Shown: positions 1 to 7,240 of the stretch, piece by piece
Position numbering within the stretch: position 1 is the stretch's first letter
How the letters are laid out: each line of letters begins with the position of its first letter
NCBI GenBank assembly: GCA_019635635.1
Contig: JAHBZB010000001.1
Coordinates: forward strand, 1-64,000
Source of the DNA: Xanthobacteraceae bacterium
GTDB taxonomy: Bacteria; Pseudomonadota; Alphaproteobacteria; Rhizobiales; Xanthobacteraceae
Direction: 5' to 3'
DNA length: 64,000 bases
The notes under the pieces: model-generated
Databases searched by the model: none
Told to the model about the DNA's origin: nothing
What the model saw: the letters and a program-made list of their open reading frames with translations, nothing else
Program-made: the position numbers and the translations under genes

Positions 1-53
1 TTCCCTCGTTCGATCTGTGGGAGCGCGAGCAAGCCGCGCGGTCCCAGCTATGA
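1..53 (+). CDS. C-terminal tail of an unidentified protein (partial)
   Basis: A frame open from the window edge reads PSFDLWEREQAARSQL and stops with TGA at 51-53. The stop overlaps the ATG of the next gene at 50 in an ATGA arrangement, the same coupling seen between the following genes, which supports it as real coding sequence. Too short to identify. Confidence 0.45.
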   Translation, partial: PSFDLWEREQAARSQL

Positions 54-457
54 CGATCGACGCCATTCGCGCTCGCGACATTCTTGGCGCCTCATTGATC
101 GACGATCTGGATGCAGCGCTTCTGCCGCTGCAGGTGATCGCTGGCATCGATGCCGGCGACGTGGCTGGCCAGGTGTTCTCTGGCTTCGACTGGAAAGCTG
201 CCTCACGATCGCAACGGCTTGACCGGCTGCGCGTCTGGATCGCAGCCGAGCGCGCGCATTGTAGCGACGGCGATAGTCCGTTCACCGTTCAAAACTACGC
301 CGCGCTGCATTCCCTGATGCGCGCGCTCGAAGAACTCGGCTTCTCCGAACATCTACCGGCGACCATGAACAACGCGCGCGAAGCGATGGCGGCACTTCGC
401 AAGGCATACCCGCTCGCGGATCAGTACGCGCAAACTCAGAGACGGAAGATCGGATGA
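50..457 (+). CDS. Hypothetical protein of the integrative element
   Basis: A 135-residue, mostly helical, soluble protein that I do not recognise. I chose the ATG at 50 rather than an in-frame GTG at 17 because 50 overlaps the upstream stop as ATGA. The stop at 455-457 in turn overlaps the next ATG at 454. No signal peptide or membrane segment is visible. The position among tightly coupled genes next to an integrase suggests a cargo or phage accessory function; nothing more can be said. Confidence 0.6.
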   Translation: MTIDAIRARDILGASLIDDLDAALLPLQVIAGIDAGDVAGQVFSGFDWKAASRSQRLDRLRVWIAAERAHCSDGDSPFTVQNYAALHSLMRALEELGFSEHLPATMNNAREAMAALRKAYPLADQYAQTQRRKIG

Positions 458-606
458 CCACGTTCGAGATGATGGTGATCGCGACCGCTGGCTACGTCGC
501 CGCGCTGATGGTGCTGCTTGCCGTCGCTGGTGCGCATGAGGGCACCGAAAGATTACGGAACACAATTTCTAGATTTGACATTGGAGGAAGTGATGCATCC
601 CGATAA
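454..606 (+). CDS. Small single-span membrane protein (50 aa)
   Basis: The ATG at 454 overlaps the preceding stop (ATGA) and the frame runs to a TAA at 604-606. It encodes 50 residues with one clear hydrophobic stretch at about residues 7-27 (Ala, Val, Leu, Met rich) followed by a charged tail with several Arg. The next gene starts inside it at 593. The function is unknown; single-span proteins of this size in phage-like clusters include holin- or spanin-like proteins, but there is no lysis gene nearby to support that. Confidence 0.45.
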   Translation: MTTFEMMVIATAGYVAALMVLLAVAGAHEGTERLRNTISRFDIGGSDASR

Positions 607-985
607 GATTTTTCTGACCGTAAATGGCCGCAAGCGTTCGCTCTCTTGGCTTATCGAGAACGCCGCGAACGCGACGGACGTGAGGGTCATCAACAATTCC
701 GCGCTGACCGCGCTGCCCGATCTTCCGAACGCGACGGACGTGTGGGTCGAAAACAATTCCGCGCTGACCGCGCTGCCTTGGTTAGTCGTTGGTGAGAAGC
801 ACAGCCGAGGCTACCACTTTAACGGCATTAAAATTCGTGGCGAATGGCGAATTATTGCCGGTTGCCGCAACTTCTCCGTTACCAGCGCTAAAAAGCACTG
901 GCGGCATAATCACGAAGCGCTTTCCATTGTCGAGAAGATTGCCGCCGAAATCTCGAAGCGAGAAACCGATGAGATTGCAGCATGA
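593..985 (+). CDS. Short leucine-rich-repeat-like protein
   Basis: A 130-residue protein. The start at 593 is chosen because a strong Shine-Dalgarno (GGAGGAAG, 583-590) sits just before that ATG; a longer frame from 518 lacks one. Residues about 25-60 hold two near-identical 20-residue units with the pattern NATDVxVxNNSALTALP, resembling the LPX-type leucine-rich repeats of bacterial YopM-like proteins but with only two copies. The C-terminal half is basic with aromatic residues and no repeat. No secretion signal is seen. The stop overlaps the next ATG (982) by 4 bases. The role is unknown; a protein-binding function is inferred only from the repeat type. Confidence 0.6.
   Translation: MHPDKIFLTVNGRKRSLSWLIENAANATDVRVINNSALTALPDLPNATDVWVENNSALTALPWLVVGEKHSRGYHFNGIKIRGEWRIIAGCRNFSVTSAKKHWRHNHEALSIVEKIAAEISKRETDEIAA
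668..778 (+). repeat. Tandem 60-bp coding repeat (two units)
   Basis: Two copies of a 60-base unit begin at 668 and 728, both opening with AACGCGACGGACGTG and containing AACAATTCCGCGCTGACC. They differ at only a few bases over the shared part. The unit encodes the 20-residue LRR-like repeat of the surrounding gene. Near-identity at DNA level implies recent duplication, or contraction from a longer array. Confidence 0.8.
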
Positions 986-1203
986 GCAAGCTCGCGCATT
1001 CCGACGCCGATAGCATGAATCGTATCGACGCACATCGCGCGATTGTAGACGGCAACGAGGATTGCATCGGGCTTTCTCGCGTCACGTCGAAGCGCCGCTG
1101 CGCCCGGTTTCAGTGCGAGCAGACCGCCATCTTTAAGATGAACGAAGGCGGCGCCGAATACTGCGAACGGCATGCGATCGATGCCGTGACGGAGAGGCTA
1201 TAG
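982..1203 (+). CDS. Small cysteine/histidine-containing hypothetical protein
   Basis: A 73-residue protein whose ATG overlaps the previous stop (ATGA). The C-terminal half has cysteines and a histidine spaced like a possible zinc site (RRCARFQC, then EYCERH). I do not recognise the family. Small Zn-ribbon-like proteins are common in phage-derived elements, which fits the location, but metal binding is inference. It is followed after 5 bases by the excisionase-like gene. Confidence 0.55.
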   Translation: MSKLAHSDADSMNRIDAHRAIVDGNEDCIGLSRVTSKRRCARFQCEQTAIFKMNEGGAEYCERHAIDAVTERL

Positions 1204-1208
1204 CGACA

Positions 1209-1571
1209 ATGAATCGCGTCGCTCACACCCTGCCAGAGGCCGCCGCGCTGCTTAGAAAGCGGCCGCGCTGGCTTATGGAATGGCTGCGGCAGCACCCTGT
1301 CGGCCTCGACGGAAGCCCCTTGTTCATGCAGGCGGGACGCGACAAACTATTCACCGATGCGGATATCGGTCGAATTCAGGAAGTAATGCGTCAGGAAGCC
1401 GTGCCATGCCCCTCAAGCTCGTCCCGCCCCGCAAAGGAAAATCGCCGAATTTCACGATCCGCGGCACATACCTCGGCGTCTATATTGAACGAAGCGCTGG
1501 CACTGGCGTCCGGTCGCTCGCAGCCCGCGTCCTCGCAAAAATCAAGCGCGACATTGAAACTGGTGCGCTAA
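1209..1571 (+). CDS. Excisionase-like helix-turn-helix protein overlapping the integrase gene
   Basis: A 120-residue protein. Residues 5-60 look like an AlpA/MerR-type winged helix (LPEAAALLRKRPRWLMEWL, then a GRDKLFTDADI segment), as in excisionases and helix-turn-helix_17 proteins. The Ser/Arg-rich C-terminal half reads through the first 166 bases of the integrase gene in another frame. Pairs like this, with a DNA-binding protein whose tail overlaps the start of an integrase, occur in rhizobial elements as far as I recall; I could not check that here. The likely role is directing excision versus integration. The tail may be constrained mainly by the integrase frame. Confidence 0.65.
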   Translation: MNRVAHTLPEAAALLRKRPRWLMEWLRQHPVGLDGSPLFMQAGRDKLFTDADIGRIQEVMRQEAVPCPSSSSRPAKENRRISRSAAHTSASILNEALALASGRSQPASSQKSSATLKLVR

Positions 1572-2413
1572 CCAGCAGCGCTCGAGAAAAGCTGACCTTC
1601 GCCGGCGCGGCAGCCGACTACATGAAGGCAGGTGGCGAAGCGCGGTTCCTGACGCCGATCATCGAGCATTTCCGGCTGCTGCCGGTCGAGGAAATCACCC
1701 AAGGCAGCATCGATCGTGCCGCCGCGAAAATCTATCCAGACGCAACGCCAGCGACGCGCAACCGGCAAGTCTATTCGCCGGTTTCCGCCGTTCTCCGTCA
1801 CGCCGGAATAAAGCTGGCGTTGAAACGTCCCAAGGGCGCGCAGGGCGTCATGCGCAACCGCTGGCTCTGGCCCGAGCAGGCTTTTGCCGTGATCGAGGCC
1901 GCGACCATGACCGATAAAGAGCTAGGCATACTGCTTGAATTCCTGCTCTACACCGGCGAGCGGCTTTCCCCGCCGCTGGTCATGCGATGCGACGAGCTGC
2001 GGCTGAAAGAAAACTTCTGCTTTATCCGGGACACCAAGAACGGCGACCCTCGCCCCGTTCACCTGCCGAAGCAGGTCGTGGCCGCGCTGAAACGGCATCC
2101 TCGCGGGCTGGATCGTGGCGAGCAGCGGGTTTTCCGCTTCACCAAGGGCTCGGCCTTCTACAAGCTGCTGCGGACCGCCACGGCGCGCGCCAGCCGCAAG
2201 ACGCACTCCGATCTGTCGTGGGTCACGCCGCACGTCTTTTGCCATACCTACGGGACCTGGATGCGCCGCTATGGCGGCCTCGACGTGATCGGGCTGGTTG
2301 CGACCGGCAGGTGGAAAGATCAGAAATCGGCGGCGCGCTACACGCATGCGGTTGTCAGCGAGGAATCGCGCAAAGCCGATCTGCTTCCGCGCCCGAAGCG
2401 CAAGCGCGCGTAA
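1406..2413 (+). CDS. Tyrosine-recombinase integrase with an atypical box II
   Basis: 335 residues from the ATG at 1406 (MPLKLVPPRKGK); the frame opens earlier, but the conserved N-terminus begins here, inside the upstream gene. An N-terminal core-binding region is followed by the catalytic domain. Box I is TGERLS with Arg186; the beta-hairpin Lys is Lys211; box II reads HVFCHT, so His276 is present but the usual second Arg is Cys279 (TGC, 2240-2242). The nucleophile is Tyr312 in SARRYTH-like context (RYTHAV). It catalyses site-specific integration and excision, and the tRNA-Thr fragment 680 bp downstream is its probable attachment site. I recall related rhizobial integrases with the same FCHT motif, so it may be a family trait and not a defect. 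Confidence 0.9.
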   Translation: MPLKLVPPRKGKSPNFTIRGTYLGVYIERSAGTGVRSLAARVLAKIKRDIETGALTSSAREKLTFAGAAADYMKAGGEARFLTPIIEHFRLLPVEEITQGSIDRAAAKIYPDATPATRNRQVYSPVSAVLRHAGIKLALKRPKGAQGVMRNRWLWPEQAFAVIEAATMTDKELGILLEFLLYTGERLSPPLVMRCDELRLKENFCFIRDTKNGDPRPVHLPKQVVAALKRHPRGLDRGEQRVFRFTKGSAFYKLLRTATARASRKTHSDLSWVTPHVFCHTYGTWMRRYGGLDVIGLVATGRWKDQKSAARYTHAVVSEESRKADLLPRPKRKRA

Positions 2414-2471
2414 ACTAGAAATTATCGCCGCGGAATCGTATCTTAATTTCGATCAACGGGAGATTGAAAAC

Positions 2472-3074
2472 TTGGCTCTCATTCTCAAGAGAAAAGCTAA
2501 ATCGTACCGCGACCGAGCAAATAAATTAGGTTTGAACGACAATATGGTGGCAACATGCTGCGGCATGACATTGCCAGAACTTTTGGCTGTATATCATGAT
2601 CGCGCGAACGTGCCTTTTCAAATGAGAGTGTTCTTTAGCTTGTTTTCCGGGGCCAACGCAGATGCAAGAAAAGCAGTAATCTCTGCGGCCAGCAAAATTG
2701 ACCCGCTGGTACAAGAAATTTGGCGCGTCATTCCTAGCACAAAATACGAAGCGTCAAGTGAAGGAAGAATAAGAATCATCGGCGGGATGCCACTAAGGCC
2801 TACTGCCGCCCCAAGCGGGCACCTGAAAGTTACGGTCTATAAATTAGATGGCACAGCTTGGCGCGCTGGAGTTCACAATCTGGTCGCTCGCGCGTTTCAC
2901 GGTAATCCGCCGAAAGGAAAGCCGATGTGCTGTCACCGTGACGGCCGTGAATTCAATAATCGTCCTGAAAATCTCTATTGGGGAAGCGCGGCAGAGAACG
3001 GCGCAGACCGAAGCCGCCACTGGGGTTCGCGCTCAACTAGTGGAAAATCAGTGGAAAGTAATCTAAGTATCTGA
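2472..3074 (+). CDS. NUMOD4/HNH-type endonuclease
   Basis: 200 residues from a TTG at 2472 preceded by GGGAG; an in-frame ATG at 2544 is the alternative. The first about 90 residues are helical and could be a DNA-binding region. Next is a NUMOD4-like segment (EIWRVIPSTKYEASSEGRI) and then an HNH core: HNLVARAFHGNPP, CCHRDGREFNN and RPENLYWGS. These features are typical of phage and intron-type HNH homing nucleases. The gene is markedly more A+T-rich than both the integrase and the chromosome that follows, suggesting separate acquisition. It sits between the integrase and the attachment site, a common cargo position. Confidence 0.75.
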   Translation: MALILKRKAKSYRDRANKLGLNDNMVATCCGMTLPELLAVYHDRANVPFQMRVFFSLFSGANADARKAVISAASKIDPLVQEIWRVIPSTKYEASSEGRIRIIGGMPLRPTAAPSGHLKVTVYKLDGTAWRAGVHNLVARAFHGNPPKGKPMCCHRDGREFNNRPENLYWGSAAENGADRSRHWGSRSTSGKSVESNLSI

Positions 3075-3091
3075 TTACACTTATGTTGTGA

Positions 3092-3140
3092 TCCCTTGGT
3101 AAGGGAGAGGTCGAGAGTTCAATCCTCTCTCACAGCACCA
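3092..3140 (+). other. Attachment site: 3' fragment of a tRNA-Thr(GGT) gene
   Basis: The 49 bases match the 3' part of a tRNA-Thr: anticodon-arm remnant TCCCTTGGTAAGGGAG with loop TTGGTAA (anticodon GGT), variable region AGGTC, T-arm GAGAG-TTCAATC-CTCTC, and acceptor strand TCACAGCA plus an encoded CCA. There is no D-arm or 5' acceptor strand. The base before TCCC is A, where an anticodon stem pairing with GGGAG needs C, so homology ends there. It is therefore a duplicated core left by integration, not a functional tRNA. Confidence 0.85.
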
Positions 3141-3168
3141 GCCTCACTCCGCACCACCGAATCAGCCG

Positions 3169-4299
3169 CTAGTGCCTTTTCCCGCGCGGCTTGCTCTTCG
3201 CCTTTTTCGGCTTCTTTTCCTGTTCCGGCTCAAGCCCGGCATAGGCCGCCTTGCCGATGAGGAGCGGGGCGATGAAGGGCAGCGCCAGCGCGATCAGAAG
3301 AAAGCGCGCGAGGTGATGCGCGCCGACGAAGGCGGGGTCCAGCCCGATCAGAAAGGCGAGAATCGTCATCGCCTCGAGGCCGCCCGGTGCGAACGCCAGA
3401 ATCGTCTTCGCGAGGTCCTCGCCGGAGAGCCAGGCTGCGAGAAACGCGAAAGCCGCGCAGATGACGAGCGCCACCACGAAGGCGCCGATGGAATCGACCA
3501 GCAGGCGCCGGATCATCGCGGCGGTCGTGCCCGCGAAGCGCGTGCCGGTATAACCGCCGAGCACGACGAAGGAGCCGAGCAGAAAAATCTGCGGCAGGCT
3601 TCCCTGCACATAACCGCTGCCGTGGAGCACCGCGTTCACGATCATCGGGCCGATCATCAAGCCGCCCGGCATTCTGACACGCTCGGCGATCAGTGCTGCG
3701 ACGATGCCGCTGCCCGTCATGATCAGCATATCGTTTAGCGACGCGACATGCGCGCCCAGCGGGGGTGTCGCGCCGCTATGCGGCGAAAGCCCGACGGCCA
3801 GCAGCATGCTCGGCAAGGCCGCGATCAGGAAGAAAACGCGCACGGTCTGCACGAAAGCGACGAGCCGTACATCGACTTTCGCGTCGGCGGCCATGGCAAG
3901 CACCGCCGAGAGCGCGCCCGGCGCGCTCGCATATAATGTCTCGCGATAGTTCCAGCCGGAGACGTAGCGCAGATAGAGCATCACGCCGCCCATCGTGAAG
4001 GGCAGCGAAAAGGCGAGCAGCGAAAGCGTGATCGGCCAGGTGCGGATGCCGGCAATCGTTTCCGGCGTCACGGCCGCGCCGAGCGAAATGCCGAGCACGA
4101 CGAACACGATCTTGCGAAGCAGATCGGGCAGATAGACCGGCAGCCCCGCGAAGGCGAGCGCGGACACGGCGACCAGCGCACCCGCGAGCCAGCCCGCCGG
4201 AAGATTGAAGAACGCAAAGGCCCCGCCGCCGATCGCGGCGGCGATGAGCGTGAGGATCGCGATGACGGGACGCGGGAAATTGCGGATTGAATTGCGCAT
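3169..4299 (-). CDS. AbrB-family membrane protein (COG3180)
   Basis: 376 residues with about ten hydrophobic helices and a Lys/Arg-rich C-terminal tail. Features such as LPAGWLAGALVAVSALAF and LLRKIVFVVLGISLGAAV, with a second similar half, match the AbrB/COG3180 family of inner-membrane proteins, often misnamed putative ammonia monooxygenase. The transport substrate is not established for most members. The start is the ATG at 4299; the open frame continues upstream without family similarity. It lies 59 bp downstream of korB on the same strand and could be transcribed with it. Confidence 0.8.
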   Translation of the reverse strand: MRNSIRNFPRPVIAILTLIAAAIGGGAFAFFNLPAGWLAGALVAVSALAFAGLPVYLPDLLRKIVFVVLGISLGAAVTPETIAGIRTWPITLSLLAFSLPFTMGGVMLYLRYVSGWNYRETLYASAPGALSAVLAMAADAKVDVRLVAFVQTVRVFFLIAALPSMLLAVGLSPHSGATPPLGAHVASLNDMLIMTGSGIVAALIAERVRMPGGLMIGPMIVNAVLHGSGYVQGSLPQIFLLGSFVVLGGYTGTRFAGTTAAMIRRLLVDSIGAFVVALVICAAFAFLAAWLSGEDLAKTILAFAPGGLEAMTILAFLIGLDPAFVGAHHLARFLLIALALPFIAPLLIGKAAYAGLEPEQEKKPKKAKSKPRGKRH

Positions 4300-4358
4300 C
4301 AGACGAACCGGCGAAGACCGCACGGTCCTACAGCGACAGCAAAGAAGGTCAAGGCGCG

Positions 4359-5414
4359 CTAGCGCAAGCCCGCATTGATCTTGTCGAGCGCGTCCGAGCC
4401 GGGGCACAGATCGGCGTCGGAGAGTGCGTTCAGCGGGCGCGCCGTCACGCCGAGACGGTCGTGCAGATCTTCCGAATCCGGCTCGACGTAGAGCAGCCCG
4501 GTGACGATTTCGCCGCGCGCGTTATGGCGCTGGATGAAGTTCATCACCGAGGCGCGGTCGGTGGGGTCGTGATCTTCCGCGAGCTTTTTCAGCCGCAGCA
4601 CCGAGCCGTCGTGCTGGGTCACGTTGATCGTGGTGCCCGGGTCGTGGTCGACCGTGATCTCTTCCTTGCCCTCGATGAATTCGAGCGCGTTCACCGCCTC
4701 GTTGTGCTCGCGCACGTAATCGAAGCTCTTGGTGGAGCCCGCGTGATTGTTGAAGGCGATGCAGGGCGAGATCACGTCGAGGAAGGCGGCGCCCTTGTGC
4801 GCGATCGCGGCCTTGATCAGCTCGACGAGTTGCTTCTTGTCGCCGGAGAACGAGCGCCCGACGAAAGACGCACCCGCGATCAGCGCGAGCGAAACCATGT
4901 CCATCGGGCTGTCGGGATTGCTGACACCCTTCTTCGACTTCGAGCCCTTGTCGGCCGTCGCGGAAAACTGGCCCTTGGTGAGGCCATACACGCCGTTGTT
5001 CTCGACGATATAGACCATGTTCACGCCGCGGCGGATGCAATGCGCAAACTGGCCGAGGCCGATGGACGCGCTGTCGCCGTCGCCGGAGATGCCCATGTAG
5101 ACGAGCTCGCGGTTCGCGAGATTGGCGCCGGTCAGCACCGAGGGCATGCGGCCGTGCACGGAATTGAAGCCGTGGCTTTGGCCCAGAAAATATGTCGGCG
5201 TCTTCGACGAACAGCCGATGCCGGAGAGCTTCGCAAGCCGATGCGGAGGAAGATCGATCTCGAAACAGGCCTGCATGATCGCAGCCGAAATCGAATCGTG
5301 CCCACAGCCGGCGCAGAGCGTCGAAACCGCGCCTTCATAGTCGCGATGCGTGAAGCCGAGCGCGTTCACCGGCAGCTTCGGATGATGGAGCTTCGGCTTT
5401 GTAATCCAGGTCAC
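4359..5414 (-). CDS. korB: 2-oxoacid:ferredoxin oxidoreductase, beta subunit
   Basis: 351 residues, the thiamine-diphosphate-binding half of a KorAB enzyme that oxidatively decarboxylates 2-oxoglutarate (or another 2-oxoacid) to the acyl-CoA and reduces ferredoxin. CAGCGHDSI near the N-terminus and the GDGDSASIG motif (TPP/Mg binding) are diagnostic, followed by YIVENNGVYGLTKGQ. The start is a GTG at 5412-5414 that overlaps the korA stop by one base (TAGTG), indicating translational coupling. 2-Oxoglutarate is the likeliest substrate from overall resemblance; the sequence alone does not prove it. Confidence 0.92.
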   Translation of the reverse strand: MTWITKPKLHHPKLPVNALGFTHRDYEGAVSTLCAGCGHDSISAAIMQACFEIDLPPHRLAKLSGIGCSSKTPTYFLGQSHGFNSVHGRMPSVLTGANLANRELVYMGISGDGDSASIGLGQFAHCIRRGVNMVYIVENNGVYGLTKGQFSATADKGSKSKKGVSNPDSPMDMVSLALIAGASFVGRSFSGDKKQLVELIKAAIAHKGAAFLDVISPCIAFNNHAGSTKSFDYVREHNEAVNALEFIEGKEEITVDHDPGTTINVTQHDGSVLRLKKLAEDHDPTDRASVMNFIQRHNARGEIVTGLLYVEPDSEDLHDRLGVTARPLNALSDADLCPGSDALDKINAGLR

Positions 5415-7240
5415 TACACGGACTCCTTCAGCGGCGTCTCGAGGCCAGACTTCAAAGAGATGTCGTTGACGATAAAACGCGCGGTGATCGGGTTGCCGTC
5501 GTAATGCAGCACGGAAACGAGCTTTTGCGGATCGACCCGGCCAGTGTCGAGCAGCAGCGTCTTCAACTGCGCGTCGCGGTTCTGCTCGACCACGTAAACG
5601 CGGTCGTGGCTCTTGATGAAGTCGATCACCGTCTCGTTGAACGGGTAGGCACGGATGCGCAGCCGGTCGAGCAGGATGTTCTTCTCGTTCAACGCAAGGA
5701 TCGCCTCGTCCATCGCCGACGTGGTCGAGCCGAAATAGATGACGCCGTATTTCGTGGCCTTCGGCGCATCATATTTCACCGGCGCGGGAACGAGCGACTT
5801 CGCGGTCTCGAATTTCTTGAGTAACCGCTCCATGTTATCGACGTAAGCCGGGCCTTCCTCGGTGTAACGCGCGTAGCGGTCGCGCGAGGTACCGCGCGTG
5901 AAATAGGCGCCCTTGGTGGGATGCGTACCGGGATAGGTGCGGAACGGAATGCCGTCGCCGTCTACATCGAGATAGCGGCCGAAATCCTTGCCGGATTCGA
6001 GGTCGGCAAAGGTCATCACCTTGCCGCGGTCCATTCTCTTCTTGTCGTCCCATTGCAGCGGATCGACCAGCCATTCGTTCATACCGATATCAAGATCGGT
6101 CATGACGAAAATCGGCGTCTGCAAACGGTCGGCGAGATTGAGGGCCGTCGCCGCCATCTCGAAGGCTTCCTTCGGATCGGCAGGAAACAAGAGAACGTGG
6201 CGCGTATCACCATGCGAAGCGAAGGCGGCTGACAAAAGATCCGACTGTTGCGTGCGCGTCGGCATGCCGGTCGAGGGGCCGCCGCGCTGCACGTCGATCA
6301 GCACCGCGGGAATTTCCGCAAAATAGGCAAGACCGATGAATTCCTGCATCAAGGAGATGCCGGGGCCGGAAGTCGCGGTAAACGCACGCGAGCCGTTCCA
6401 GCCCGCGCCGATCACGACGCCAATCGCAGCGAGTTCGTCTTCCGCCTGCACGATTGCATATTTGTTGCCGTCCTCGCCGACGCGCAGCTTCTTGCAGTAG
6501 CTGCCGAAGGCTTCAGCGACGGAAGTCGAAGGCGTGATCGGATACCAGGCCGCGACCGTGGCACCGCCATAAACGCAGCCGAGGGCTGCCGCCGCATTGC
6601 CTTCGATCAGGATGCGGTCGCCGACCGCATCCGCGCGCTTCACCTTCAGCCCGATCGCACCTTTCAGGTGCTCGTCGGCATAATCGCGGCCGATATGCAA
6701 CGCCTCGAGGTTCGGCGCGATCAGCTTGTCCTTGCCTTTATAGAGTTCCTTGATCAGCGCCTCGGTCGGATCGACTTCGATGCCGAGCAGGCTCCCGAGC
6801 GCGCCGACATACATGATGTTCTTGAACAACTGGCGCTGGCGCGGATCGGAATACTGCTTGTTGCAGATCTCGGTGAGCGGCATGCCCACGACGGTGATGT
6901 CCTCGCGGAATTTCGACGACGGCAAGGGCTTCGTGGAATCATAGAAGAGATAGCCTCCGGCATCGATGCCGGCGACGTCCTTGTCCCAGGTCTGCGGGTT
7001 CATCGCGACCATGAGATCGTAACCGCCACGGCGGCCGAGATGCCCGGCACCCGACACACGCACCTCGTACCAGGTCGGCAGCCCCTGAATGTTGGACGGG
7101 AAGATGTTGCGCGAGCCGACCGGCACACCCATGCGAATCATCGAGCGCGCGAAGATGCGGTTCGCGCTCGCGGAGCCGGAGCCGTTCACGTTCGCAAGGC
7201 GAACGACGAAGTCGTTGATCTTTTCTACGCGCGAGAGCAT
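5414..7240 (-). CDS. korA: 2-oxoacid:ferredoxin oxidoreductase, fused gamma-alpha subunit
   Basis: 608 residues from the ATG at 7240, which has GGAGG just upstream; the longer open frame is out-of-phase read-through of the upstream gene. The gamma domain comes first (residues about 1-190, with NIFPSNIQGLPTWYEVRVS), followed by the pyrimidine-binding alpha domain (AWYPITPSTSVAEAF, TATSGPGISLMQEF, DVQRGGPSTGMPT) and a C-terminal domain. Partner of korB. The start lies 16 bases inside the end of the upstream GltD-like gene, so the three genes form one coupled operon that probably links 2-oxoacid oxidation to a low-potential electron pool. Confidence 0.93.
   Translation of the reverse strand: MLSRVEKINDFVVRLANVNGSGSASANRIFARSMIRMGVPVGSRNIFPSNIQGLPTWYEVRVSGAGHLGRRGGYDLMVAMNPQTWDKDVAGIDAGGYLFYDSTKPLPSSKFREDITVVGMPLTEICNKQYSDPRQRQLFKNIMYVGALGSLLGIEVDPTEALIKELYKGKDKLIAPNLEALHIGRDYADEHLKGAIGLKVKRADAVGDRILIEGNAAAALGCVYGGATVAAWYPITPSTSVAEAFGSYCKKLRVGEDGNKYAIVQAEDELAAIGVVIGAGWNGSRAFTATSGPGISLMQEFIGLAYFAEIPAVLIDVQRGGPSTGMPTRTQQSDLLSAAFASHGDTRHVLLFPADPKEAFEMAATALNLADRLQTPIFVMTDLDIGMNEWLVDPLQWDDKKRMDRGKVMTFADLESGKDFGRYLDVDGDGIPFRTYPGTHPTKGAYFTRGTSRDRYARYTEEGPAYVDNMERLLKKFETAKSLVPAPVKYDAPKATKYGVIYFGSTTSAMDEAILALNEKNILLDRLRIRAYPFNETVIDFIKSHDRVYVVEQNRDAQLKTLLLDTGRVDPQKLVSVLHYDGNPITARFIVNDISLKSGLETPLKESV

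Larger units (their letters stand above)
1..3140. mobile_element. End of an integrative element (genomic island or prophage)
   Basis: The block has compact, mutually overlapping small genes of phage style, then an excisionase-like gene, a tyrosine integrase and an HNH endonuclease, and ends exactly at a partial tRNA-Thr copy (3092-3140). Housekeeping-type genes begin straight after it. This is the usual arrangement of an element integrated into the 3' end of a tRNA gene. The other end, with the intact tRNA, must lie to the left of the window. No structural phage gene is visible, so prophage versus non-phage island cannot be decided here. Confidence 0.8.

Noticed and set aside
3081-3140. A complete tRNA gene next to the integrase
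   Set aside because: TGTTGTGA upstream could pair with the acceptor strand, but there is no D-arm and only a few bases before the anticodon arm, so it is a 3' fragment and not a functional tRNA.
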